Of a DNA stretch of 47,562 nt, positions 30,802-39,611 are shown one piece after another (the first letter of the stretch is position 1; every line of letters begins with the position of its first letter). The notes beneath the pieces were generated by a model. The model ran no database searches and was not told where the DNA came from. It saw only the letters and a program-made list of their open reading frames with translations. The translations under genes and the position numbers were made by a program. This stretch comes from a virus, in IMG/VR virus record IMGVR_UViG_3300042320_001198, positions 1 through 47,562 of that record. One strand, given 5' to 3'.

Positions 30802-31145
30802 TACTGGAACACGGATAGGTAGTAAGAAAAACCCACGTCTTCATTGGCGGGAGGTGGGGTTTCGTCAGTGGGCATCAGGGGCACGATGCACATCGCCCCG
30901 TCATCAATTGGACGAGGCTTGTACTCCACCTTGAAAGTGACGCCATCCACCGTAATAATTTGGCCATAAACAAGATTGCCAAATGTGGCAGTTGGTGCCA
31001 ACAGCGGATATTCAACGTAGGCAAGATCGCCGCCCAGAGCAAATTCACCGGACTGGTCCAGGATGCCGAGGCCCGTCACTGTTCCCGCCACAACCGGCTT
31101 GCCGAAGTCAGCGAAAAACAAATCTAGGGCCTCGGTAAATGGCAT
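30801..31145 (-). CDS. Head-tail joining protein (lambda FII-like)
   Basis: 114 aa. The core LVYGQIITVDGVTFKVEYKPRPIDDGAMCIVPLM follows the gpFII pattern of a G-D/Q-x-ITV..F-V motif followed by PxDDG and a closing strand. The N-terminus (MPFTEALDLFFADFGKPV) is also typical. It would form the interface between head completion protein and tail. It overlaps the neighbouring genes by one base each. Confidence 0.7.
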   Translation of the reverse strand: MPFTEALDLFFADFGKPVVAGTVTGLGILDQSGEFALGGDLAYVEYPLLAPTATFGNLVYGQIITVDGVTFKVEYKPRPIDDGAMCIVPLMPTDETPPPANEDVGFSYYLSVFQ

Positions 31146-31333
31146 CAGTCGGGGGTTTTCTCGGGCTGCCTGGCTTTGGCGGCAGGGAGCACTGCCTCAA
31201 TGGCGCCCAGGGCCAGCAGCGGCGCGGCGGCATCGCTGCTCAGGGGGATTTCTGCCCCCTCCGGGTAACGGGCCCCATCGTGGTCAATGGGGCCCGTTAA
31301 GACCGTGTAGATGCTGGTGTCTTGTTTGGTCAT
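31145..31333 (-). CDS. Small head protein (FI-like position)
   Basis: 62 aa. It reads YTVLTGPIDHDGARYPEGAEIPLSSDAAAPLLALGAIEAVLP, a short beta/alpha pattern common to small proteins encoded right after the phage capsid gene (DUF7210 type). Likely a head-completion or assembly accessory factor; the exact role is uncertain. The next start overlaps its stop by one base. Confidence 0.65.
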   Translation of the reverse strand: MTKQDTSIYTVLTGPIDHDGARYPEGAEIPLSSDAAAPLLALGAIEAVLPAAKARQPEKTPD

Positions 31334-31335
31334 GG

Positions 31336-32301
31336 TCAGGCAACAACGTTTGAGAAGAGGTAGCCAACGTCGCTGGCGGCAATGATTTCATTGACGCTTT
31401 CACCCACCCGCACCCGCTGAGAACCGCGCAGGCCGATTTTAGGCTCGGGGATGCTGCCGCTCACCCGGTTGCCAAATTCGGCGGTATAGCCAAAGGTTAT
31501 CACTTTGCCGTTGGTGGTGCTGCCAATAGGGTTTTGATGGAGCAAAGCCATGTGCTTGCCCCATACCCGCACCAGGCTGGCTGTCTGGCCGGGTTTGGCG
31601 CTATTGATCCAGGCCTCGCCCACCAGGATACGATCAAGCTCCAGTAGCTCGGCCACGGCCTGCAGGGTGGCAGGTGCTCCAGCGCCATTACTGGTCAATG
31701 TGTTGCCGGTGCTGGAGGGGGCCAGCGCTGCAGTAATTTTGGGGTGAACCTTAAGGCGGCTCCATGCCTGTCGGCCAATGACTCCAATATTGGGAGGCAT
31801 CAACATGCCATCTCTGGCGGTGTTGATTGCGGTGTACGGATCGGAGTTTGCGAAGTCGCTCCATTGCGATGTACCGCTTAACGTTGCACGGTTGGCGGCT
31901 GGGTAGTTAGATGCAGTAAAGTACAACGTAGCAACTCTTTGTTCCCTGTCCAACGCCACTAAATCCGTAAGTCCTTCGACTGCAGTCCCTAATGGGTCAA
32001 AGCCTGCCGGTGCCTTTTCGATGTCATCATTAGGCACCAGGTCGTCTAAGCCATAGTCTCTGACGAAGCCAGTTTGATCGCTGCCGCCAAATTGCACTTC
32101 GTTGGGCTGGGAGGTGCGGCCAACCATGGTCTCGGGCACCGTAAAGGCTTCGTCTCGATTTCGCAGAAGCCACTTAAATTCTGGACTGGCGACGCCAACG
32201 CGAGGCGATACTTCGTCAGCAATATATCTTTTGTTGCTGTACGCAAGTGAAATCCCCGTGCGCTCTTGATCAATAGGAAAGGGAAAATTTTGAAAGGCCA
32301 T
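31336..32301 (-). CDS. Major capsid protein
   Basis: 321 aa. Features include ISLAYSNKRYIADEVSPRVGVASPEFKWLLRNRDEAFTVPETMVGRTSQPNEVQF, IGRQAWSRLKVHPKI in the middle, and a C-terminal GSIPEPKIGLRGSQRVRVGESVNEIIAASDVGYLFSNVVA. These match capsid proteins of lambda-like siphophages with a separate S49 protease and a DUF2190 decoration protein, expected to have the HK97 fold. Forms the icosahedral shell. Confidence 0.9.
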   Translation of the reverse strand: MAFQNFPFPIDQERTGISLAYSNKRYIADEVSPRVGVASPEFKWLLRNRDEAFTVPETMVGRTSQPNEVQFGGSDQTGFVRDYGLDDLVPNDDIEKAPAGFDPLGTAVEGLTDLVALDREQRVATLYFTASNYPAANRATLSGTSQWSDFANSDPYTAINTARDGMLMPPNIGVIGRQAWSRLKVHPKITAALAPSSTGNTLTSNGAGAPATLQAVAELLELDRILVGEAWINSAKPGQTASLVRVWGKHMALLHQNPIGSTTNGKVITFGYTAEFGNRVSGSIPEPKIGLRGSQRVRVGESVNEIIAASDVGYLFSNVVA

Positions 32302-32339
32302 GGATTAGTCAGCGAAGGATTGTTTGATGCTTAAATAGT

Positions 32340-32720
32340 TCAGCCTTGGAAAGATCCAGGGATCAGCAGCACGGGCCCCTTGTCGCCCAGCACCCCAGAA
32401 GCCAACGCAATGCCACAGGTGCGAATGTTCGTGCCGGCTGCCGCTGTTGCAGTAACGGCTCGGCCTACCGAGTCCGAGGTGATCAATGCACCGCGCGTGA
32501 TCGTGCCTCCGAAGTCCACGGTGGCAATGCCAGCCAAAACGACGTCAAATCGCTCGCCTGATGCACAGCCAACTTCATCGCTTGCGCCCACAATGAAATC
32601 GGCAACAGCAGCCGCTGGAATCATGGTGCGATCGTCGGTGCCAAATTTGATCAAGCGATTGGCTGCAATTGCAGCGCCAGCTATAAATGCTTTTTTCAGT
32701 CCTGCGTTGCGCAAGGTCAT
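32340..32720 (-). CDS. Capsid decoration protein, DUF2190
   Basis: 126 aa. AGAAIAANRLIKFGTDDRTMIPAAAVADFIVGASDEVGCASGERFDVVLAGIATVDFGGTITRGALITSDSVGRAV is the DUF2190 pattern. Members sit on the capsid surface as structural cement, like lambda D in role. It lies between the protease and the capsid gene as expected. Confidence 0.88.
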   Translation of the reverse strand: MTLRNAGLKKAFIAGAAIAANRLIKFGTDDRTMIPAAAVADFIVGASDEVGCASGERFDVVLAGIATVDFGGTITRGALITSDSVGRAVTATAAAGTNIRTCGIALASGVLGDKGPVLLIPGSFQG

Positions 32721-32758
32721 GGGAATTGCCTCGTTAAGAATTTAGTCGGAGTGGTAAA

Positions 32759-33205
32759 TCAGACTTGAGCAAACTCTTGCTTGGCTTTGGCCACCGCAGC
32801 AGTTGCGGATAGCGTTCGGCCCTGGGCCTGGGCCTCGGCAATCAGCTCCCTAGCCCGATCTGCCAGCTGTACGCCATTCACCTCGGGCTTTGGAGCCTGA
32901 GCCTCTGCCTCCAGGCCTTCAGGCGCAGCAGCCTGCGGCACCGCATCAATGGCATCATCCAGCCGGGACTGGCGGTGGTTGGCCTGGCGCAGCCTGTCAG
33001 CGGCGATCACCCGCATGGCAGCCTCAGGCCCGGAAGTCTGGCCGTCAGCGGCCAGCTGCTCAATCAGCGCCTCATGGCCAGGCAATACCTGCTGGCGCAC
33101 GGCGGCGATGCGGTCGCGTTCGCCAGATGCGCCCTCGTCCCGCAGCACGGCTGCAGCCTGGGGATTCTTGGCCGCCCACTCGGCGGCAGCTTGGGTGGGG
33201 TCCAT
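32759..33205 (-). CDS. Possible nested scaffold (Nu3-like)
   Basis: In frame with the protease gene, the ATG at 33205 would give a 148-aa helical, charged protein ending RTLSATAAVAKAKQEFAQV. Lambda makes its scaffold Nu3 from an internal start in gene C, and this segment has the same place and composition. The upstream Shine-Dalgarno (TGAGACGAG) is weak, so the separate product is an inference. Confidence 0.4.
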   Translation of the reverse strand: MDPTQAAAEWAAKNPQAAAVLRDEGASGERDRIAAVRQQVLPGHEALIEQLAADGQTSGPEAAMRVIAADRLRQANHRQSRLDDAIDAVPQAAAPEGLEAEAQAPKPEVNGVQLADRARELIAEAQAQGRTLSATAAVAKAKQEFAQV

Positions 33206-34090
33206 AGATGCTCGTCTCAGGGGGGGTACGACAACCGACGACCTGGCGGCCGTGGCTGCCCGATCGTTTAATTCGGCAATTACAGTCTCCAGGCTAGCGA
33301 TTCCATCCGCCAGGCCTGCGTCTACAGCCTGCTGGCCAATGAACACCCGAGCATCGGCCATATCAGCACGCACTTGGTCGACGGAGGCACCACGCTGAGC
33401 CGCTACATCGCCCACGAACAGCGAGTAGAGATAGTCCACCTGGTCTTGCATCGTCTGCCGCCCCAGCTCGCTTAGCGGCTGGTGGGGGCTCATAGCGGCC
33501 TTGAACCGGCCGGCAAATATCTCGGTCGTTTTCACGCCTAGCGACGCCTCGCGCTGGCTTTGATCGGAGTGGGTGGCGATCACGCCGATACTGCCCACCG
33601 GGTGAACACTGGAGCCCAGGTAGACCCGCTCTGCTGCTGAGCCAATCCAGTAGGCGGCGGACGCCATCGCCCCGTCAACCCAGCTGGCTATGGGTTTCGC
33701 GGCACGGGCCGCCATCACTGCCCCTGCTGCCGCCGGTGTGCCGCCAACAGCGCCGCCGGGCGAATCCACCAGCAGCACAATGGAGCTCACCGCGGGGTCG
33801 GCTGCTGCGGCCTGCACATCACGAACAAACAGCTCGGCGCTGGTGCCGCCGCTCACCTGGGCCATCAAATTCATTCGCGGCGCGATCACGCCTCGCAGGG
33901 GGATCAGGGCCGCCCCGTCCTGCACCTGGTAGCCCTGGGGCTCGTTTTGCAGCTTGCGGCCAAGCCGGGCCTCCGCCGCCTCGATGTCAATCGATTCGCC
34001 CCGCAGGTGGTGTGCATAGATCGCCTGGATTTCCATCAGGCGATCGGCGTCAATCGCCCAGGGCTGGTAGAGAACGTCGAGGATGTTCAT
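32759..34090 (-). CDS. Head maturation protease, S49 family (lambda C-like) with scaffold
   Basis: 443 aa. The S49 fold opens with ALIPLRGVIAPRM and has LLVDSPGGAVGGTPAA (107-121), the nucleophile Ser144 in DGAMASAAYWIGSAAERVYL and the general base Lys197 in AGRFKAAM. Residues after ~295 form an Ala/Gln/Glu-rich helical scaffold. In lambda, C digests the scaffold Nu3 and matures the head. An internal ATG at 33205 begins MDPTQAAAEWAAK and may give a separate scaffold. Starts four bases from the portal stop. Confidence 0.9.
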   Translation of the reverse strand: MNILDVLYQPWAIDADRLMEIQAIYAHHLRGESIDIEAAEARLGRKLQNEPQGYQVQDGAALIPLRGVIAPRMNLMAQVSGGTSAELFVRDVQAAAADPAVSSIVLLVDSPGGAVGGTPAAAGAVMAARAAKPIASWVDGAMASAAYWIGSAAERVYLGSSVHPVGSIGVIATHSDQSQREASLGVKTTEIFAGRFKAAMSPHQPLSELGRQTMQDQVDYLYSLFVGDVAAQRGASVDQVRADMADARVFIGQQAVDAGLADGIASLETVIAELNDRAATAARSSVVVPPLRRASMDPTQAAAEWAAKNPQAAAVLRDEGASGERDRIAAVRQQVLPGHEALIEQLAADGQTSGPEAAMRVIAADRLRQANHRQSRLDDAIDAVPQAAAPEGLEAEAQAPKPEVNGVQLADRARELIAEAQAQGRTLSATAAVAKAKQEFAQV

Positions 34091-34093
34091 GGG

Positions 34094-35722
34094 TTAATCG
34101 AGCTCGGTAGGGTCTTCATTCTCGCCAGGATCGTCATCCTCTGGCTCTGGCACGCTGCCGGCAGGGAGCTGGGGAGGTGCCGCGCCTGGCTGCTGCAGCA
34201 GCACTGGCGCCTCTAGGCCGCCCTCAACGCGCTCGGCTGTCACTCGGACGCTGGTGCGGTGGTTGGCCTCCCAGTCGCTGCCGTCGTAAGCAAGCGATTC
34301 TTTTGGCAGCGTGGTGAGGCCAATCTTGATGCGTTTCTCAGCTGCGTTGGCCTCCTTGAGCGGATCCAGGGCCCCCGGGCCGTCGCCACTCCAGCTGAAG
34401 CCGAGCCAGGCGGCACGAATGAACGGGTCGGAGAAAAAGCCGGGGGCTTTCAAATGACCCATGGCCACGCCATCGGCAATGATCTCTTCGTAAACCGGCC
34501 CGCCAAACCTACTGGAGAGCCGAGCACGGCGCACCTGATAACCGCGCCAGGCATCCATCAGCGCGGCGCGAGACGCTGAGTAGCTGGCGTTGAACGATTT
34601 AAGTACCACCTCGCGCGGCAACCCAAGGCCTACAGCGATTTCGTTATTTACAGCTTGAAAGAACTGTTCAAACACCGGGTTAGGTCGCCCTGGTGATGGG
34701 CTAGAGATCGTTTCGCCGGGGAAAGTATTGATAACCTTGCCAGACTTAAGACCGCCGTCCCAAGACTTTGCATTCTCGATATAGGTTGCTTTTGATGCGT
34801 CATCAAATAATCCGTCAAATGCTTCTGCGTCCATTGTTGCAAACACGGCAAACACTGCCGCATTCACTGCCGCATCTACCTCTGCGTCGCTATAGCGATC
34901 AAGCTGCTTCAGCTTTGCGATCACTGGTGCCAGCCAGGGCACGCCACGGGTTTGGTTGGGGCGTTTTTTGTGGAACAGATGCAACACCTTGCGGCTGCCA
35001 TTGGCGGCATAGAAAGGCCGTTCAATCCACTGGGGCGGCTTGCCGCTGATTGTTCGGCCGGGATGGCGGTCTGCTATATGAATGCTGGTGGCAATGCCGT
35101 CTATTTTTGCAATCCCCTGGGTCAATGCATCGGTATCCATCGCATGGTTGGGATTCGATACACGATCGGCTTCAACGATCTGCACCGCAATACGATAGGG
35201 CCAGTTCTTGGCTTTTGACTTCACCAGCAGCGCAAAGGCATCGCCTGATTCCAGCTCAGCGCGAAGCGCCAGGTCCTGCAACTCGTAAAAATTCTGGCCT
35301 TGGTAATAGTCTGCAAATTGCGAGCCCGCCCAAGTATTAAAATACCGCTCAAATTCACCTTGGTATTTACTGGCTTCGTCGTCGCTGAGCCCTAGCAGCT
35401 CAGCATCGATCCTGCTCTGCACCGTCAAGCCAGTGCCGACCACATAGGTGGCCATGTTCTCGATCGCACCGCTAGCAATCGGCGCGTTGCGAGCCATGTC
35501 CCGCGACCTGCCGCGCATCTCCCGCAGGTCGTACGCAATGTCGCTATCTGCATCGCGGACGCCAGGGGTCCACCCGGCAAAGCGTTCGCTGTAGCTGCCG
35601 CCCACATAGCCGCCCATCCGCGCCATGGTGGCCCGCGACTTCTCGCGCTCGAGCGCCCACTTCGGGGAGATCCGATTGATCAGTCGCTCCAGGATCGGCG
35701 GCTTTGGCTTCTGGTGTTCCAT
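34094..35722 (-). CDS. Portal protein (lambda B-like)
   Basis: 542 aa, lambda-family portal. Landmarks are RDMARNAPIASGAIENMATYVVGTGLTVQSRID, QIVEADRVSNPNH, VLHLFHKKRPNQTRGVPWLAPVIAKLKQLDRYSDAEVDAAVNAAVFAVF, and GLPREVVLKSFNASYSASRAALMDAWRGYQ near the C-terminal third. It forms the dodecameric vertex for DNA entry and tail attachment. The end is Pro/Asp/Glu-rich. It shares one base with the W-like gene. Confidence 0.93.
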   Translation of the reverse strand: MEHQKPKPPILERLINRISPKWALEREKSRATMARMGGYVGGSYSERFAGWTPGVRDADSDIAYDLREMRGRSRDMARNAPIASGAIENMATYVVGTGLTVQSRIDAELLGLSDDEASKYQGEFERYFNTWAGSQFADYYQGQNFYELQDLALRAELESGDAFALLVKSKAKNWPYRIAVQIVEADRVSNPNHAMDTDALTQGIAKIDGIATSIHIADRHPGRTISGKPPQWIERPFYAANGSRKVLHLFHKKRPNQTRGVPWLAPVIAKLKQLDRYSDAEVDAAVNAAVFAVFATMDAEAFDGLFDDASKATYIENAKSWDGGLKSGKVINTFPGETISSPSPGRPNPVFEQFFQAVNNEIAVGLGLPREVVLKSFNASYSASRAALMDAWRGYQVRRARLSSRFGGPVYEEIIADGVAMGHLKAPGFFSDPFIRAAWLGFSWSGDGPGALDPLKEANAAEKRIKIGLTTLPKESLAYDGSDWEANHRTSVRVTAERVEGGLEAPVLLQQPGAAPPQLPAGSVPEPEDDDPGENEDPTELD

Positions 35723-35946
35723 CAGAACAGCGGCGAGGGAGTGATGGAGCGGCCACGCGATTGCCGGGCGCTCAGTTCCTGCACGCGCCGATTCCAGAGC
35801 GTGATGCCGGCCTGCACCGTCTCCAAATCGGCTCGCTTCATGCGCCGGGCGCCGATCGTGTACTCCTGCCCGTTCAGGATCGCCGTCTCGGCCGCTAGGT
35901 AGGCGTCGAGCTGCGTCTGTGCAGTTGCTAGCGAAATTCCTGCCAT
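35722..35946 (-). CDS. Head-tail joining protein (gpW-like position)
   Basis: 74 aa. LATAQTQLDAYLAAETAILNGQEYTIGARRMKRADLETVQAGITLWNRRVQEL has the helix-hairpin-helix layout of DUF6148/gpW-type proteins and lies between TerL and portal, the place of W in lambda. It would plug the portal and make the site for FII. Assignment rests on pattern and position. Confidence 0.75.
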   Translation of the reverse strand: MAGISLATAQTQLDAYLAAETAILNGQEYTIGARRMKRADLETVQAGITLWNRRVQELSARQSRGRSITPSPLF

Positions 35947-35969
35947 GGCATCAGACTAGCTAGCCCGAG

Positions 35970-37847
35970 TCACCGCTTCCAACCAGCAAGGGACAGGCCC
36001 CCGCCAACTGACTGGCCGGACTGTCCCTGCGCTTCCAGTTGATCCCACATCGTCGCCCGGTTGTAGCGGCGGGCAACCAGCTGCAGCGCCGCATAGGCCA
36101 TCCTGGTGCAGTCGCCGGCCTCATCGCGGGAGCCGTTGGGGAGTACCCAGCTGTAGGTGGTCTGGCCGTTGTGCCGTTTGGGCATGCGTTTCCACGGGAA
36201 CAGCTCCGCCAGGAACTGATCAGTCGAGGCCTCACCAAAATGCAAATAGCCGGGGCCTGGTTGTTCGTTGCGCAGCCGGCCCTGCAGGTGATTGATGCTG
36301 GCGTCGTAGCCGATGCCATAGAGCAGCACGCCCTTTTTCACGATGCTGTGGTTCTTGCGGTTGACATCCACGGCCACACCTTTCCCGAGCAGCGGCTTGC
36401 CCTTCTGAGGCGCCCCTTTCATCGGCACCCAGTTGGCAGTGCGGCCCCGGCACCAGTCGCGCACCTCATGAGTGGCATAGCCGCCGTCGTCAATGCCGCC
36501 CATCGCCAGCCGCATCTCCGCGCCATCGGCCCTGACCCACTTGGTTTTGGCGATCTGATCCAGCTGCGCCAGCGTCTCGGGCTGCTGCGGGTCGCCATCG
36601 ATCTCCCAGTGGCCCAGGTGCCAGCCCTCTTCACCACGGCCCCAGCCCCATACCGTCACCACCAACCGCTCGTCTGAGGTGCCGCCGCCGCCCTGCACGT
36701 CAACGCCAGCGGTGATCAGCAGCACGCCATCTGGCACCGTGCCAGCCGGGTAGCCGTTGCCGGCGGTTTCGTTGCGCCTGCGCTCGGCTAGGCCGTCGCC
36801 GGTCAATTTGCCGCTCAGCGTGTCCTCCCATGGCTCGCCTAACACCGTGTTGTGATAGGTCTGCATTGCATCAGGGTCGCCCTTGCGCATTGCCTCCAGG
36901 GCCTCGGCGTGCTCGCGCACCAGCACGGGCCAGCTCGCCGCTGGGGAATAGCTGTAGGCGGCCCAGATGTGGAAGCTCACCAGGCCCGGCTGCTGGCTAA
37001 CAGCCGTGGGGCGCCACTCGCCGCGCTCCACCATCCACCGTTTTTTGCTGTGGGGGATCGGCTCGGCGCAGTTTTCACACCCGTAGTGGCCGGCGTGCTC
37101 GCCCTCGCGAATCATCTGCTCCCAGCGCAACACCTGCATCACCTGGCAGAACGGACACGGCACGAAATAGCGCCGTTGGTCGCCCCTCAGGAACCATTCC
37201 TCGGTTTTGCCACCCTTAAAAATTGGAGTGCCGCCTAGGCCGATCTTGCGATCCCAGTAATAATCGGCCCTGTTGCGGCCTAACTTGATCGGATCGCCTT
37301 CATCGAGCTTGGGGTAGGCGTCCACCTCATCAAACAGCACAACCTTGCGGCTTTTGCGTCGGAAACTGCGACCGCTGGCAGCGTTCACAATGTCAACCAA
37401 GCCGCCGTTGCTCAGCTGCTTTAACAGAATCGTGTTGCTGACTGTATTGCGAGCTTTGCTTTCGGAGATTAGGCCACGCAGGCAGGGCGTATTTTGAAAC
37501 AAGTCCTTAATTTCTTCTTTGCTATAGCCCTCTGCGTCTTCTTTGACCGGCTGCACAATCATCACGGGGCATGGATCCTGATGGCTGAACAGCTGAATCA
37601 CCACGCCCAACATCTTTGTCCAGCCAATTCGAGCGCTCTTCATAATCGCCACCGTCTCCACAGCTGGGTCGGTGAAGGCGTCGAGGATCTCGCGCTGATA
37701 GGGGAGCGTGTTCCACCGCCCCTTCTCAGCAGCGTTGCCGGTCATCACCGCAAACTCGTCGGCGTACTCGCTCAGCCGCAACCGTGGCGGCGGCTTGAGG
37801 CCGGCCAGGATCTGCCTGGTGAGTTCGGCCGGATCGGCGGTGATCAT
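35970..37847 (-). CDS. Terminase large subunit (GpA family)
   Basis: 625 aa, the packaging ATPase and nuclease. The divergent Walker A is KSARIGWTKMLG (70-81) and Walker B is VVLFDEVDAYP (169-179), as in lambda GpA. A zinc-finger-like PCPFC...GCENC lies near 230-260. The nuclease part carries AGVDVQGG and GGIDDGGYATHEVRDW with the usual acidic residues. It overlaps the methylase gene by four bases. GpA-type terminases cut at cos sites, so cohesive-end packaging is likely. Confidence 0.94.
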   Translation of the reverse strand: MITADPAELTRQILAGLKPPPRLRLSEYADEFAVMTGNAAEKGRWNTLPYQREILDAFTDPAVETVAIMKSARIGWTKMLGVVIQLFSHQDPCPVMIVQPVKEDAEGYSKEEIKDLFQNTPCLRGLISESKARNTVSNTILLKQLSNGGLVDIVNAASGRSFRRKSRKVVLFDEVDAYPKLDEGDPIKLGRNRADYYWDRKIGLGGTPIFKGGKTEEWFLRGDQRRYFVPCPFCQVMQVLRWEQMIREGEHAGHYGCENCAEPIPHSKKRWMVERGEWRPTAVSQQPGLVSFHIWAAYSYSPAASWPVLVREHAEALEAMRKGDPDAMQTYHNTVLGEPWEDTLSGKLTGDGLAERRRNETAGNGYPAGTVPDGVLLITAGVDVQGGGGTSDERLVVTVWGWGRGEEGWHLGHWEIDGDPQQPETLAQLDQIAKTKWVRADGAEMRLAMGGIDDGGYATHEVRDWCRGRTANWVPMKGAPQKGKPLLGKGVAVDVNRKNHSIVKKGVLLYGIGYDASINHLQGRLRNEQPGPGYLHFGEASTDQFLAELFPWKRMPKRHNGQTTYSWVLPNGSRDEAGDCTRMAYAALQLVARRYNRATMWDQLEAQGQSGQSVGGGLSLAGWKR

Positions 37848-38965
37848 GCTGCGCAGCCTGAGCTGAACAGGTCAATTTGCTTACCACCGATGCAAGCCGG
37901 CGACAGCCACAGCCGCTCCCTGCGACCGTTCAGGCTGTTCGTGCTGTAGCCAGCCCCTCCGCCCGCCTTGCCCTCGGCGACGCTCCACCCGTAGGGCAGC
38001 AGAGCATCGTGCTCGGTGTCGTAGCCGCAGAGGATCACGCGCAGCTCACGCGGAGCGGTCAGGCACCAATCCCGCACGGCCAGGGCCACGCCCTCGGATG
38101 ATTCGGCATAGAGATCGCCGGAGGTGGCGTAGGGCGGGTCCAGGAAGATCGCCCGCGTGCCATCGCCGCCGGTGCCGCTGCGGATGACGGATGGCTTGAC
38201 CACCCGCTCCCATGATCCGCAGGTGATGCGCACGCGGCGGAGGCGATCAGCAAGCTGCCCCATGTAGGCCTCAAGCTGGCCCCGCCCCGCATCCCCGAGG
38301 TGCGGCAGCTCGCGGTTGACGCCCTGCCCCGCATTCCCGAGGTGCGGCAGCTCGCGGTTGACGCCCTGCCCCGCATCCCCGAGGTGCGGCAGCTCGCGGT
38401 TGACGCCCCGCCCCGCATTCCCGAGGTGCGGCAGCTCGCGGTTGACGCCCTGCCCCGCATCCCCGAGGTGCGGCAGCTTGCGGTTGACGCCCCGCCCCGC
38501 ATCCCCGAGGTGCGGCAGCTTGCGGAGATGGCCATCCACCACCCGCCATGGACCAGACCCAAACGGGTCGCCGATGCCGCAGGCCACCACATACAACCAC
38601 CACCCGGCCGCCTTGGCGTCGTGCGCCTCAGGATCGCCTTCCATCCACGCCACCAAGTCGGGTGTGCGGCGCTGCTGCAGCCAGGCCAGCCGGGCGTGAT
38701 AGTCAATTTCAGTTACTGGCCCCCATGCGTGCCGGGCCACCTCGGCTGGGCTGAGCTGAATGGCGCGCCAGGTGTTGACCAGCCAGCCATCGGCATCGTT
38801 CAGCGTTTCCACCCGGCGGCCCTTGAATGGCGGCCTGGCCAGCAGCACGGCGGCCGATCCGGCGAACGGCTCGACATAGCCGGACGGGTCGCCAAGGGCT
38901 TCCCAGATGCGCGGCGCGGCGCGGCGTTTGCCGCCGAAATAGGGGAAAGGCGCGGCCAGCGTCAT
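37844..38965 (-). CDS. DNA adenine methylase (D12 class) with internal repeats
   Basis: 373 aa. Motifs of Dam-like N6-adenine methyltransferases are PFPYFGGKRRAAP (6-18), VEPFAGSAAV (31-40), LNDADGWLVNTWRAI (55-69) and the catalytic DPPY (276-279). Between them, at residues 149-230, six copies of a 14-residue unit ((K/E)LPHLG(D/N)AG(R/Q)GVNR) are inserted in the region that normally helps target recognition. It may protect phage DNA from restriction or mark the cos region. It lies between TerS and TerL with four-base overlaps on both sides, an unusual place. Confidence 0.9.
   Translation of the reverse strand: MTLAAPFPYFGGKRRAAPRIWEALGDPSGYVEPFAGSAAVLLARPPFKGRRVETLNDADGWLVNTWRAIQLSPAEVARHAWGPVTEIDYHARLAWLQQRRTPDLVAWMEGDPEAHDAKAAGWWLYVVACGIGDPFGSGPWRVVDGHLRKLPHLGDAGRGVNRKLPHLGDAGQGVNRELPHLGNAGRGVNRELPHLGDAGQGVNRELPHLGNAGQGVNRELPHLGDAGRGQLEAYMGQLADRLRRVRITCGSWERVVKPSVIRSGTGGDGTRAIFLDPPYATSGDLYAESSEGVALAVRDWCLTAPRELRVILCGYDTEHDALLPYGWSVAEGKAGGGAGYSTNSLNGRRERLWLSPACIGGKQIDLFSSGCAA
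38276..38521 (-). repeat. 42-bp tandem repeat, six copies, in methylase
   Basis: Head-to-tail 42-bp units differ at only a few positions, giving D/N and R/Q alternations at fixed sites in the protein; the last unit is partial. The high DNA identity indicates recent expansion and likely copy-number variation. Confidence 0.92.
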
Positions 38966-39546
38966 GCCGTCAGGTCTCCAGCCGCCAGCTCTTCCAGTGC
39001 CTCGCGGATCAGCAGCGTCAGCAGCTCCACCTCTTCCAGCTCCAGATGCGGGATCCTTTGTTTCGCCGCGCTGGGCACCCCTAGCAATCGCGATCGGGTG
39101 ATATTCACAGCGCTGCCCCAGGCCTGTTCTGCATCCTCGCGGCGAAGCAGCTGGCCTTCCTGCGTCTTGCGTTGCAGCTCTAAGAGGTTGGCCTTCTCGT
39201 ATTCGCTGCGGGCGCGGCTGACCGTGTAATCGGGCAAATCTTCGGGCGCGTCGCTGGGCAGTTGCGCGGGGTGGCGCCGGGGTGGCGCCGGGGTGGCCTT
39301 ATCCGATGGCTCGCTGCGCTTGGCAGCCGGCTGCGACGCCGCGACTTGATCAGGCGCCACCCGCGCAAGGTACTCGCTGACCAACAGGTCGCTGTCTACC
39401 AGCAGCGGCTTTTCTCGGACAATGCATCGACTGCCCCGCAGTGCGCCTTTTTCGCAAAGCTTTTCAAGGTTTTGCCTGGTGCATTTACGCCGGGTTTGGC
39501 CCACGATCAGATCGGCGCCCGCTTTGCTGTTGATCGGAGTTGCCAT
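38962..39546 (-). CDS. Terminase small subunit (Nu1-like)
   Basis: 194 aa. The N-terminal segment SKAGADLIVGQTRRKCTRQNLEKLCEKGAL...CIVREKPLLVDSDLLVSEYLARV is a winged-helix-like DNA-binding part. A Pro-rich linker follows, then DYTVSRARSEYEKANLLELQRKTQEGQLLRREDAEQAWGSAVNITRSRLLGVPSAAKQRIPHL, the Nu1 terminase signature. I chose the ATG at 39546 since upstream residues are Ala/Cys-rich and unlike the family. It recognises cos DNA and recruits TerL. Confidence 0.85.
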   Translation of the reverse strand: MATPINSKAGADLIVGQTRRKCTRQNLEKLCEKGALRGSRCIVREKPLLVDSDLLVSEYLARVAPDQVAASQPAAKRSEPSDKATPAPPRRHPAQLPSDAPEDLPDYTVSRARSEYEKANLLELQRKTQEGQLLRREDAEQAWGSAVNITRSRLLGVPSAAKQRIPHLELEEVELLTLLIREALEELAAGDLTA

Positions 39547-39611
39547 TGCAACCACTCTAGCCAGGCAGCCGCAACCGGTTGCAAGGGTTGCGGCTGCCGA
39601 TGCTGAGGCAA

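Noticed and set aside
38300-39229. 309-residue plus-strand open frame with VDALPRIPEVRQLA repeats
   Set aside because: It is the antisense of the 42-bp methylase repeats; the methylase frame has clear catalytic motifs on both sides.
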